Shown here one piece after another: positions 47,181-58,587 of a stretch of DNA of 64,000 nucleotides (its first letter is position 1; each line of letters opens with the position of its first letter). Source of the stretch: Dallia pectoralis (lineage: Eukaryota > Chordata > Actinopteri > Esociformes > Umbridae); contig CM055742.1 of NCBI GenBank assembly GCA_029465975.1, positions 10,262,908-10,326,907 of the forward strand. The letters run 5' to 3'. The notes below the pieces were generated by a model that did not search any database, was not told the origin of the DNA, and saw only the letters and a program-made list of their open reading frames with translations. Position numbers and translations under genes: made by a program.

Positions 47181-49112
47181 AATGCTTGTTGGTTTCACTG
47201 TACTCGTGTGCCGGTTTTATATAATGCTTGTTGGTTTCACTGTACTCGTGTGCCGGTTTCATATAATGCTTGTTGGTTTCACTGTACTCGTGTGCCGGTT
47301 TTATATAATGCTTGTTGGTTTCACTGTACTCGTGTGCCGGTTTCATATAATGCTTGTTGGTTTCACTGTACTCGTGTGCCGGTTTTATATAATGCTTGTT
47401 GGTTTCACTGTACTCGTGTGCCGGTTTTATATAATGCTTGTTGGTTTCACTGTACTCGTGTGCCGGTTTCATATAATGCTTGTTGGTTTCACTGTACTCG
47501 TGTGCCGGTTTCATATAATGCTTGTTGGTTTCACTGTACTCGTGTGCCGGTTTTATATAATGCTTGTTGGTTTCACTGTACTCGTGTGCCGGTTTTATAT
47601 AATGCTTGTTGGTTTCACTGTACTCGTGTGCCGGTTTTATATAATGCTTGTTGGTTTCACTGTACTCGTGTGCCGGTTTTATATAATGCTTGTTGGTTTC
47701 ACTGTACTCGTGTGCCGGTTTTATATAATGCTTGTTGGTTTCACTGTGTACTCGTGTGCCGGTTTTATATAATGCTTGTTGGTTTCACTGTACTCGTGTG
47801 CCGGTTTTATATAATGCTTGTTGGTTTCACTGTACTCGTGTGCCGGTTTTATATAATGCTTGTTGGTTTCACTGTACTCGTGTGCCGGTTTTATATAATG
47901 CTTGTTGGTTTCACTGTACTCGTGTGCCTGTTTTATATAATGCTTGTTGGTTTCACTGTACTCGTGTGCCTGTTTTATATAATGCTTGTTGGTTTCACTG
48001 TACTCGTGTGCCGGTTTCATATAATGCTTGTTGGTTTCACTGTACTCGTGTGCCGGTTTTATATAATGCTTGTTGGTTTCACTGTACTCGTGTGCTGGTT
48101 TTATATAATGCTTGTTGGTTTCACTGTACTCGTGTGCCGGTTTTATATAATGCTTGTTGGTTTCACTGTACTCGTGTGCCGGTTTTATATAATGCTTGTT
48201 GGTTTCACTGTACTCGTGTGCCGGTTTCATATAATGCTTGTTGGTTTCACTGTACTCGTGTGCCGGTTTCATATAATGCTTGTTGGTTTCACTGTACTCG
48301 TGTGCCGGTTTCATATAATGCTTGTTGGTTTCACTGTACTCGTGTGCCGGTTTTATATAATGCTTGTTGGTTTCACTGTACTCGTGTGCCGGTTTCATAT
48401 AATGCTTGTTGGTTTCACTGTACTCGTGTGCGGTTTCATATAATGCTTGTTGGTTTCACTGTACTCGTGTGCCGGTTTTATATAATGCTTGTTGGTTTCA
48501 CTGTACTCGTGTGCCGGTTTTATATAATGCTTGTTGGTTTCACTGTACTCGTGTGCCGGTTTTATATAATGCTTGTTGGTTTCACTGTACTCGTGTGCCG
48601 GTTTTATATAATGCTTGTTGGTTTCACTGTACTCGTGTGCCGGTTTTATATAATGCTTGTTGGTTTCACTGTACTCGTGTGCCGGTTTCATATAATGCTT
48701 GTTGGTTTCACTGTACTCGTGTGCCGGTTTCATATAATGCTTGTTGGTTTCACTGTACTCGTGTGCTGGTTTTATATAATGCTTGTTGGTTTCACTGTAC
48801 TCGTGTGCCGGTTTTATATAATGCTTGTTGGTTTCACTGTACTCGTGTGCCGGTTTTATATAATGCTTGTTGGTTTCACTGTACTCGTGTGCCGGTTTCA
48901 TATAATGCTTGTTGGTGTCACTGTGTACTCGTGTGCCGGTTTTATATAATGCTTGTTGGTTTCACTGTACTCGTGTGCCGGTTTCATATAATGCTTGTTG
49001 GTTTCACTGTACTCGTGTGCTGGTTTTATATAATGCTTGTTGGTTTCACTGTACTCGTGTGCCGGTTTTATATAATGCTTGTTGGTTTCACTGTACTCGT
49101 GTGCCAGTTTTA
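47181..49112. repeat. 42-bp minisatellite, about 46 copies, inside the CACTA element
   Basis: The unit is AATGCTTGTTGGTTTCACTG followed by TACTCGTGTGCCGGTTTTATAT. Two main types differ at one base (TTTTATAT or TTTCATAT). Being 14 codons long it gives open frames over 400 codons (ACWFHCTRVPVLYN repeats), switched between frames by a few 44-bp (extra GT) and 41-bp units. I regard these as non-coding. Confidence 0.97.
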
Positions 49113-49218
49113 AATAGTTTGTTTTCTTTTATTCAACAGTATGATGTTAAAACAGAAACATATTGATGCTGGAACCTGAGGCTCAAACTAACAAGTGAGT
49201 TATCCACGCGCGTCACTG

Positions 49219-49678
49219 CATGTCCTGTGGTAAAAATTGTAAGGACTTTAACTCACTTATTCTGTGCATTTATATTCACAATGTTTCCCTGTCAACTACA
49301 TATTCATACACCAGGCACATGCGAATCCACAGAAACATTCCAAGTTGCACTTACACCAAATGTGCAGCTTTTAAAACGCACCAATTAAGACACCATGTAG
49401 AATAAATCCCTGTTGTTGATCCTAGATTGTGTCGTGCTGATCTAAGTTTAGTATGCCATGTGGATTTCTGCAGTGTTTGGTGTAATGATGTGAAGAGTTT
49501 GTTCTTTCATTTGAAAATCCATATTACTGAAGACACAGCAGTTACTTGTCCATTCAGGCAATGCAACAAAGAGATACTCTTTTATCTTTCAAGCAGATGT
49601 AAGTTAGACCAATACATTTTTCCAATGAAACATACTTCCACCATTAATTTTACATTTAGGCTTCGGTATATATTATAG
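49219..49678 (+). pseudogene. Decayed C2H2 zinc-finger-like coding remnant of the CACTA element
   Basis: Two open segments show spaced Cys and His pairs. One near 49313-49402 encodes YTRHMRIHRNIPSCTYTKC and HQLRHHV. The other at 49427-49600 encodes VWCNDVKSLFFHLKIHITED and TCPFRQCNK. The order C-x-x-C, HLKxH, C-P-x-x-x-C resembles C2H2-type proteins found near fish DNA transposons. Stops and frame changes separate the pieces (49403-49405 TAG; 49676-49678). A domesticated gene is not supported. Confidence 0.5.
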
Positions 49679-50077
49679 CCGGGGTCCTTTGGTGATATCC
49701 TGTGAGTTTCTGTAGTCCCATGTCTGCTTAATGCTCAAGTCTGAAACAATGTCTTTGTGCCTTTCTTTGATCTATTTAAATATTGTTTGGTTTCAGGTGA
49801 AGCTGAGCAGTGGATGGTCAGAATAGAATAACAGGTGGCTGGTAAACATCATTCACCACTGTCTTTGCAAGTTACTTCAACATCGAATATGAAGAGGCTG
49901 CGTGTACACTTGAGTTCATCCAAAGGTAAGAGGGGCAAATGTCTGCTGTGTCTTTGGCTATTGTGATTGCTGTGATCAGTAGCTCTTTAGGTTGGTCCAC
50001 AAAAACATCCTCATCTATTGTGGGCACAAGGTGCACTGCTATTGCTGATTGGTGCTTGTTTCTTTGTGTCTTTCAGG

Positions 50078-50200
50078 CAATTCATTGACATAAATCCTGA
50101 GCATGGATCCAAAGCCAGCAGCAAAAAAGTGGCATCCAGCAAGACTAGAAGACTAATCCAGAAGAAGCAGGTTGGACTAATTGATGAGTGCATACACACA
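50078..50200 (+). pseudogene. Possible second coding remnant in the CACTA element
   Basis: After an acceptor-like tttcag (50072-50077), an open segment encodes QFIDINPEHGSKASSKKVAS and RRLIQKKQVG, a basic stretch with no recognised domain. It may be a further exon of the same decayed transposon gene. Confidence 0.3.
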
Positions 50201-50394
50201 TTGTGTATTTTTTTTTCAAACAGGCCAATAAATCTGTTATATCATGACATCTTTTTGACAACAATTGTACAAAATAAACAAGTAATTTTGATGATATTCT
50301 TGGTTATGTTTTTCTTTCCTGATTATTAAGTGATGATGTTCTTGTAAAATTCTCAATCTTATTCTTTGATGCAATTGATTTTGTAAGATTCCAC

Positions 50395-50712
50395 CAGTAG
50401 TGATTGCCAGGAACACATCTGCCAGTAATTTGCTGTAAATCCAGTTATGAACAGTATGCTGTTTTATTACAGTAAAAGTCTGTTAGTTCTAATTGCAGCA
50501 AAAGCTGTAAAAATTACAGTAACTGCCAGGGAACACAGCTGCCAGTAATATACTGTAAAATCAAATAAATACAGTAAGAGCTTGTATTTATTTATTACAG
50601 TAAAGGTCTGTAAATTCTAATTACAGCAAGAGCTGTAAAAATTACAGTAACTGCCAGGGAACACAGCTGCCAGTAATATACTGTAAAATTTACAGTGAAA
50701 TTTTTTACAGTG
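50395..50712. repeat. CACTA subterminal repeat region with about 130-bp duplication
   Basis: Multiple ACAGTAA, CTGTAAA and TTTACAG motifs. The block AACTGCCAGGGAACACAGCT to ATACTGTAAAAT appears twice (about 50520 and 50650). Such subterminal motif clusters are transposase-binding regions in CACTA elements. Confidence 0.75.
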
Positions 50713-50950
50713 TGGGGTACACAGGGTACAAGGTACACATGGTTCACAGGATACATGGGGTACACAGGGCACAGCGTACACAGGGCACACAGGACACAGG
50801 GTGCACATGGCACAGGGTTCACAGGGTACATGGGGTACACAGGGTACAAGGTACACATGGTTCACAGGATACATGGGGTACACAGGGCACAGCGTACACA
50901 GGGCACAGCGTACACAGGGCACAGCGTACACAGGGTTCACAGGCCACAGA
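50713..50950. repeat. GGGTACACAGGG-type minisatellite, right part
   Basis: Continuation of the array at 46424-46555 after the CACTA insertion, with blocks such as GGTACACATGGTTCACAGGA recurring twice. Confidence 0.92.
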
Positions 50951-51140
50951 GCACACCTGGGCTATATATTAAGTGTCCTGGCCAAAGTTCTGAACACGTC
51001 TGCGCACAAATACAAAATCGGTTTTCGCATTGTTGTTTGTATCATGTCTAGATGTTTATTTTTTATTAATGAAAAAATTACAAAGTCATTCTATAACAGA
51101 GAACGTGGACAAATGGACACCGGGTCCACTTACATACCTG

Positions 51141-51650
51141 GCTCCACATTTAGGTGTACTAAAGACCCCTACTACACTGTCGTGAGAGATGGGATTTTAT
51201 CATCAGCTCATAGGGTAGAGGGCCCCCTACTGGCCGTCCAACACCTCCGACCAGGATCAACAATGTTAAGCTTCCGAGTCGACTCAGTGATGGGATGTGG
51301 AGCGTGTGATGGTGTTTGTGAGCGAGAGTGTGTTGTTTTAGTTTTGTCTTCTTGCCCTTAAAGTCCCGGCAGACCAGTGGATTAAATCTGCCCCATCGCA
51401 GGAACAATGACAGATGACAACAGATTAAACAAAGAGATTATCTCCGATAGAAAGAGAGAAAGAGATGGCCAGAGAGAGAGTGAGAGGGGAAGAAGCGAGA
51501 ATAGAAAGACAAAATTATGATCAAGCGAAACCCCGGGTTAATCTCGTCACTGATCCAACATGACTAGTGATTGTAAGCAACACGCAGGCCGCTCTACCAC
51601 ACGCATACAGATATTATAACATCTCTATCACACACACACGCACACGCACG

Positions 51651-51698
<48 letters not shown>

Positions 51699-53075
51699 CA
51701 GACAAACTCTCACAAATCTGTTCTCACTGGAGTCCTTTCATGCACAATAAACTTATGTGGATGTAATATCTAACCGTGGTAGAGTCGAGACCGCTAAAAC
51801 AATAGGCCTGAGCGAGTGAGACTAAAACTGAAATGATGCTATAAAGACAAAAGGAGAAAGATAATTCAATATACAAAAGAATGAAAGAGAAAGTGAAGCA
51901 AGATGATGACAGAAAACGAGTATGAATTGTATTCAGGTAGGATACACTACTGGTATTAATGTAGGGAATGCTGTTGTGGATTTTCATGCTATAGGGTTTT
52001 CTCTAATCCATCCAGGACGTCTTGCCTAATTGCACCTTATCCCCTATATATTGCTCTACCTCTGTAAAAGTTCAGATGATTCTGGACTCTAATTCGAAAG
52101 TAGTGCACTATGAAGGGAAAAGTGTGGGATTTTCTCATTTTAGGACTCAGTCTTGTCCCTAAGCCCCTTCTGGTGGCCCTATTACGGATGTATCACTGCA
52201 CAGAATAGACAGGGAGCAAAATGACCCAGAATTAAAAAAAAACACTATTTCCTAGCCCTGAATTAATGTCTCAATCTATTCATGTTTCCTTTTCTCGTGA
52301 CCCACCTCTGTACTCTTATTCAGAGCCTCAGATCTCTCGGCGTGTGTTTTCGTAGTGTCCACCATTAGAGCGCGGTGGGAGGAGCCACAGAGAGGAAGTT
52401 TTATCAGGGTCAGTTACACAGATATGTAAAGTAATTAAATCACGATTATGGAAGAAGCGACAGAATGCGGGGGGGGGGTCATAGGGCGTGTGAGGTAGAG
52501 ATGGATAAACAGTTTATTTGGGGTTTAGTGAAAAAAATAAAATAATAGAGGGATTGTGCAAGAATAAGAGGGACATGCAACCAAAATAGCTCCCTCTTCC
52601 ATGTATAGTGAATTTAATTGAAAGTGGAAATCGGGTGCTGTTCTAATTGTAGCCATACGGTTTGGAAATGTTAATGTCAGAGAGACAGGCGGGGGTATAA
52701 AACAATAGCCTATGTTAACCGCTTACAAATAAAAGTCTGGAGAGAGGAGAGTGGTTTCAACCCAGAATGAATTTAGAGTTAAGCCTCGAAATTATTAAAC
52801 TATTCAACATTAGCGGCTTAATGCAGAGGGCACGTTGGCCATCTGATGCGAAACAGAGTACTGGGATCTTTCTGAGAAGAGGAACGAGAGCAAGAGAGCG
52901 AGGGACGGATGGAAAGATGGAGAGAGCGAGGGACGGATGGAGAGATGGAGAGAGGGAGAGTGCCAATGTTCATCAAAAACCTCGAAGGCGAGTCAATCTT
53001 GCAGTGCTGTAGAAGTACAGAAAAGAGAGAGCGCAAAAGAAAGATATCGGAAAGAGGTAAATGGAAAGATGAGGT
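51141..53075. other. Intergenic sequence with microsatellites
   Basis: Contains a CA array (51629-51704), a short G-run (52471-52479) and GGGACGGATGGA(A/G)AGATGGAGAGAGCGA repeats (52900-52960). No gene was found. The first exon of TMEM132A (signal peptide) should be somewhere between CD5 and 58588, or earlier, but I could not identify it. Confidence 0.4.
51629..51704. repeat. (CA)n microsatellite
   Basis: CA run with CG and AA interruptions. Confidence 0.95.
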
Positions 53076-53183
53076 AGAGAGAGAGAAAGAGAGAGAGAGA
53101 AAGGGAGAGAGAGAGAAAGTGAGAGAGATGGGGATTATTTACCGGTTGAAATGAATAAATCCGTATTGTGTGTTTGGCACAGA

Positions 53184-53222
<39 letters not shown>

Positions 53223-53310
53223 ACCGGAGAGAGAGAGAGAGGGAGGGGCCGGAGAGAGAGAGAGAGGGAGGGGGCCGGAGAGAGAGAGAGAGAGGGAGGG
53301 GGCCGGAGAG
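53076..53310. repeat. (GA)n-rich array
   Basis: GAGAGA runs, including a 28-37 bp unit GAGAGAGAGAGGGAGGGGCCGG repeated about four times at 53210-53310. Purine-pure on the plus strand over much of its length. Confidence 0.93.
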
Positions 53311-53531
53311 CGCATCAAAGCGACAACCCATAAAGATCAAAGCGATTTCATGGAAATTGACAGCCAAGAGAATTTGGATTTTGAAAACGGTTACAACCAA
53401 ATAAAATAAAAATACAAATCTTACTTTAAAATGACATTTCGAACAGTTACAGTTCTGTAGCGAGTAAACAGACACAGAACATGGAAATGGGGACAACCAA
53501 CACATCACAGGTATAAAGTCGGCCTGGACAC

Positions 53532-53625
53532 AGATACACAGACGGAAAAGAAAGAAAGGAATTGAGGAAAGAAGTAAAAGATACACAGACGGAAAAGAAA
53601 GAAAGGAATTGAGGAAAGAAGTAAA
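53532..53625. repeat. 47-bp perfect tandem duplication
   Basis: Two adjacent copies (53532-53578 and 53579-53625) starting AGATACACAGACGGAAAAGA. Confidence 0.93.
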
Positions 53626-53729
53626 TATGTGTTTATTTCTTTATCTTCAACCTTCCCGACGGCCTTGGTGAGTTCTGTTCAGTACAACCAGGTAGGGAAC
53701 GTTTGTAAATAAGAGAAGGATGCCAAATA

Positions 53730-54085
53730 CAGGACCAGTCAAAAGTTTAAACACTAATTATTAAAATACTTCTATATTTATCTTATTTTAGGCAGCTTCA
53801 AGTGGTAGTCACCTGGAATGCATTTCAATTAACAGCTGTTTCTTGTAAAAAGTGTATTTTATGTAATTTCTTTCATTTTAATGCATTTGAGACCATCAGT
53901 TATTTTGTGAAAAGGTAGGCTTGGTACATAGATGCCAATCATTATGCCTGTACTGTGGTAGACCATATAATGTCAAGAACTGCTCAAATAAACAATGAGA
54001 AAGGACAGTCCATCAGTACTTTAAGACATAAAGGTCGGTCAATCAATCGAGACAATTTGAAAATGTCAACTTTTGACTGGTCCTT
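53730..54085. mobile_element. Internally deleted Tc1-like element, 356 bp
   Basis: TA flanks it (53728-53729, 54086-54087). Terminal inverted repeats are CAGGACCAGTCAAAAGTT and, inward from the right, AAAGGACCAGTCAAAAGTT. Internal CACCTGGAATGCATTTCAAT and ATGTCAAGAACTGCTCAAAT match the same family as the copy at 20185; the latter is the start of its transposase frame, the rest of which is deleted. Confidence 0.85.
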
Positions 54086-54415
54086 TATGAGGTCTGTGTG
54101 CATGTAGTTTAGGTCATGAGACACATTCTGTTAAGTCAGCAACTAGCAAACACATTATTTATTCTACATCTAGTAATTTCATTATAAATAAATGCAGACA
54201 TCTGGCTCCCTGTACACATGTGAGGGGATCAAAACAAGTCCTCTTAATGCTTGAGAGCTGTAACGATGCTTTTTAAAACTTGTGGGTTTGTGGGATTTTT
54301 GTGATCCAACAGGGGTGCAGTGATGGATGAGATTATCTGCCCCAATGCAAGTTCAAGGGAAGCAGGTGTAAAGTTGCTTGTGCTCTGTTGGTTTCTGTTT
54401 GCTGGTGAGTGCCCC

Positions 54416-57400
54416 CCCCTCACCCACACATCAGTTATGTAGGAGTAGACATCATATACCCCACCCCCCCACACATCAGTTATGTAGGAGTTGACATCAT
54501 ATACCCCCCACACACACATCAGTTATGTAGGAGTAGACATCATATACCCCCACACATCAGTTATGTAGGAGTAGACATCATATACCCCACCCCCACACAT
54601 CAGTTATGTAGGAGTAGACATCATATACCCCCCTCACACACACATCAGTTATGTAGGAGTAGACATCATATACCCCCCACACATCAGTTATGTAGGAGTA
54701 GACATCATATACCCCCCTCACCCACACATCAGTTATGTAGGAGTAGACATCATATACCCCCCACACATCAGTTATGTAGGAGTAGACATCATATACCCCC
54801 CCCACACACACATCAGTTATGTAGGAGTAGACCTCATATACCCCCCACACATCAGTTATGTAGGAGTAGACATCATACCCCCCCCCCACACATCAGTTAT
54901 GTAGGAGTTGACATCATATACCCCCCCCACACACACATCAGTTATGTAGGAGTAGACATCATATACCCCCCCCACACATCAGTTATGTAGGAGTAGACAT
55001 CATATACCCCACCCCCCCACACATCAGTTATGTAGGAGTAGACATCATATACCCCCCTCACACACACATCAGTTATGTAGGAGTAGACATCATATACCCC
55101 CCACACATCAGTTATGTAGGAGTAGACATCATATACCCCCCTCACCCACACATCAGTTATGTAGGAGTAGACATCATATACCCCCCCCACACATCAGTTA
55201 TGTAGGAGTAGACATCATATACCCCCCTCACACACACATCAGTTATGTAGGAGTAGACCTCATATACCCCCACACATCAGTTATGTAGGAGTAGACATCA
55301 TATACCCCACCCCCACACATCAGTTATGTAGGAGTAGACATCATATACCCCCCTCACACACACATCAGTTATGTAGGAGTAGACCTCATATACCCCCCAC
55401 ACATCAGTTATGTAGGAGTAGACATCATATACCCCCCACACATCAGTTATGTAGGAGTAGACATCATATACCCCCCACACATCAGTTATGTAGGAGTTGA
55501 CATCATATACCCCCCCTCACACACACATCAGTTATGTAGGAGTAGACATCATATACCCCCCACACATCAGTTATGTAGGAGTAGACATCATATACCCCCT
55601 CACCCACACATCAGTTATGTAGGAGTAGACATCATATACCCCCCACACATCAGTTATGTAGGAGTAGACATCATATACCCCACCCCCCACACATCAGTTA
55701 TGTAGGAGTAGACATCATATACCCCCCTCACACACACATCAGTTATGTAGGAGTAGACCTCATATACCCCCCACACATCAGTTATGTAGGAGTAGACATC
55801 ATATACCCCCACACATCAGTTATGTAGGAGTAGACATCATATACCCCCCACACATCAGTTATGTAGGAGTTGACATCATATACCCCCCCACACACACATC
55901 AGTTATGTAGGAGTAGACCTCATATACCCCCCCACACACACATCAGTTATGTAGGAGTAGACATCATATACCCCACCCCCCCACACATCAGTTATGTAGG
56001 AGTTGACATCATATACCCCCCCACACACACATCAGTTATGTAGGAGTAGACATCATATACCCCCCACACATCAGTTATGTAGGAGTAGACATCATATACC
56101 CCCCCCACACACACATCAGTTATGTAGGAGTAGACATCATATACCCCACCCCCACACATCAGTTATGTAGGAGTTGACATCATATACCCCCCCCACACAC
56201 ACATCAGTTATGTAGGAGTAGACCTCATATACCCCCCACACATCAGTTATGTAGGAGTAGACATCATATACCCCCACACATCAGTTATGTAGGAGTAGAC
56301 ATCATATACCCCCCACACATCAGTTATGTAGGAGTTGACATCATATACCCCCCACACACACATCAGTTATGTAGGAGTAGACATCATATACCCCCCACAC
56401 ATCAGTTATGTAGGAGTAGACATCATATACCCCCCCTCACACACACATCAGTTATGTAGGAGTAGACATCATATACCCCCCACACATCAGTTATGTAGGA
56501 GTAGACATCATATACCCCCCTCACCCACACATCAGTTATGTAGGAGTAGACATCATATACCCCCCACACATCAGTTATGTAGGAGTAGACATCATATACC
56601 CCACCCCCACACATCAGTTATGTAGGAGTAGACATCATATACCCCCTCACACACACATCAGTTATGTAGGAGTAGACCTCATATACCCCCCACACATCAG
56701 TTATGTAGGAGTAGACATCATATACCCCCCACACATCAGTTATGTAGGAGTAGACATCATATACCCCCCACACATCAGTTATGTAGGAGTTGACATCATA
56801 TACCCCCCCCACACACACATCAGTTATGTAGGAGTAGACCTCATATACCCCCACACACACATCAGTTATGTAGGAGTAGACATCATATACCCCACCCCCA
56901 CACATCAGTTATGTAGGAGTTGACATCATATACCCCCACACACACATCAGTTATGTAGGAGTAGACATCATATACCCCCCACACATCAGTTATGTAGGAG
57001 TAGACATCATATACCCCCCCCACACACACATCAGTTATGTAGGAGTAGACATCATATACCCCACCCCCACACATCAGTTATGTAGGAGTTGACATCATAT
57101 ACCCCCCCACACACACATCAGTTATGTAGGAGTAGACCTCATATACCCCCCACACATCAGTTATGTAGGAGTAGACATCATATACCCCACCCCCACACAT
57201 CAGTTATGTAGGAGTAGACATCATATACCCCCCCCACACATCAGTTATGTAGGAGTAGACATCATATACCCCCCACACATCAGTTATGTAGGAGTAGACA
57301 TCATATACCCCCACACATCAGTTATGTAGGAGTTGACATCATATACCCCCCCACACATCAGTTATGTAGGAGTAGACATCATATACCCCCCACACATCAG

Positions 57401-58440
57401 TTATGTAGGAGTAGACATCATATACCCCCCACACACATCAGTTATGTAGGAGTAGACATCATATACCCCCACACATCAGTTATGTAGGAGTTGACATCAT
57501 ATACCCCCCACACATCAGTTATGTAGGAGTTGACATCATATACCCCCCACACATCAGTTATGTAGGAGTAGACATCATATACCCCCCACACATCAGTTAT
57601 GTAGGAGTAGACATCATATACCCCCACACATCAGTTATGTAGGAGTAGACATCATATACCCCCCACACATCAGTTATGTAGGAGTTGACATCATATACCC
57701 CCCACACATCAGTTATGTAGGAGTAGACATCATATACCCCCCACACATCAGTTATGTTGGAGTAGACATCATATACCCCCCACACATCAGTTATGTAGGA
57801 GTAGACATCATATACCCCCCACACATCAGTTATGTAGGAGTTGAAATCATATACCCCCCACACATCAGTTATGTAGGAGTTGACATCATATACCCCCCAC
57901 ACACATCAGTTATGTAGGAGTAGACATCATATACCCCCCACACATCAGTTATGTAGGAGTAGACATCATATACCCCCCCACACATCAGTTATGTAGGAGT
58001 TGACATGATATACCCCCCACACATCAGTTATGTAGGAGTTGACATCATATACCCCCCCCACACATCAGTTATGTAGGAGTTGACATCATATACCCCCCCC
58101 ACACATCAGTTATGTAGGAGTAGACATCATATACACCCCCACACATCAGTTATGTAGGAGTAGACATCATATACCCCCCACACACATCAGTTATGTAGGA
58201 GTTGACATCATATACCCCCCACACATCAGTTATGTAGGAGTAGACATCATATACCCCCCCCACATCACAGTTATGTAGGAGTAGACATCATATACCCCCC
58301 ACACACACATCAGTTATGTAGGAGTAGACATCATATACCCCCCACACATCAGTTATGTAGGAGTTGACCTCATATACCCCCCACTCAGTTATGTAGGAGT
58401 AGACCTCATATACCCCCCCCCCTCCACATCAGTTATGTAG
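54416..58440. repeat. 36-45 bp C-run minisatellite, about 100 copies
   Basis: The constant core is CACATCAGTTATGTAGGAGT followed by AGACATCATATACC. Units differ mainly in a C-run and (CA)n or TCAC spacer (CCCCCACA, CCCACCCCCACA, CCCCTCACACACA) and by AGTAGACATC, AGTTGACATC or AGTAGACCTC. Larger blocks with the same order of variants recur. Open frames (YDVYSYITDVWGV and HQLCRSRHHIPP) are artefacts. Confidence 0.97.
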
Positions 58441-58587
58441 GAGCGTGTTTCATCCGTTAATAATGACAGTAGATTTAACATTGGATGTGAAATGGTCATA
58501 ATCTGAAGAGATACAGACACATTTACATTTCTGCTGCTTCTTATCTCGTTCTTATCTCGTTCCTCTCTCTTACTCCTCCTCATTCAG

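Larger units (their letters stand above)
46556..50712. mobile_element. CACTA (En/Spm) DNA transposon, 4157 bp
   Basis: The left end is CACTGTAAAAAATTGCTGTA; the right end read inward is CACTGTAAAAAATTTCACTG. A TG target duplication flanks it (46554-46555 and 50713-50714). Joining the flanks gives ACATGGGGTACAC, which occurs uninterrupted in the same minisatellite at 50876, confirming the empty site. Subterminal ACAGTAA and GCTGTAAA motifs are typical of the superfamily. It carries a 42-bp minisatellite (47181-49112) and decayed zinc-finger-like coding pieces, with no recognisable transposase. Confidence 0.85.
45539..51100 (-). mobile_element. Degenerate Tc1-like transposon, enlarged by minisatellites and a nested CACTA insertion
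   Basis: The left end follows TA (45537-45538) and reads CAGTGCCTTCGGAAGCTATG, the terminal motif of an abundant fish Tc1-like family. Internal landmarks of that family follow in order: CAAGGATCT with a TTTGCTC-like stretch (45727), TCTGTCTGGCCACTCTACCA (45781), GCTCTGACATGC (46294), GGTGGACTCCAGTCACGTTC (46372), then, after the nested insertion, CACACCTGGGCT and GTCCTGGCCAAAGTTCTGAA (50951-50994). The right terminal repeat is too diverged to place; 51080-51140 is my estimate. Transposase would be on the minus strand but is destroyed. Removing the arrays and nested element leaves about 0.9 kb. Confidence 0.75.

Noticed and set aside
47160..48949. Open frames over 400 codons with ACWFHCTRVPVLYN repeats on plus and KPAHEYSETNKHYI on minus
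   Set aside because: Both strands are open because the 42-bp unit has no stop in several frames; it lies inside a CACTA element.
53626..53667. Candidate TMEM132A first exon, ATG with a GTGAGT donor
   Set aside because: Encodes only 13 residues without a signal peptide and its phase does not fit the exon at 58588.
54409..58440. Tandem-repeat proteins with YDVYSYITDVWGV
   Set aside because: Minisatellite translation; C-run length changes shift frames constantly.
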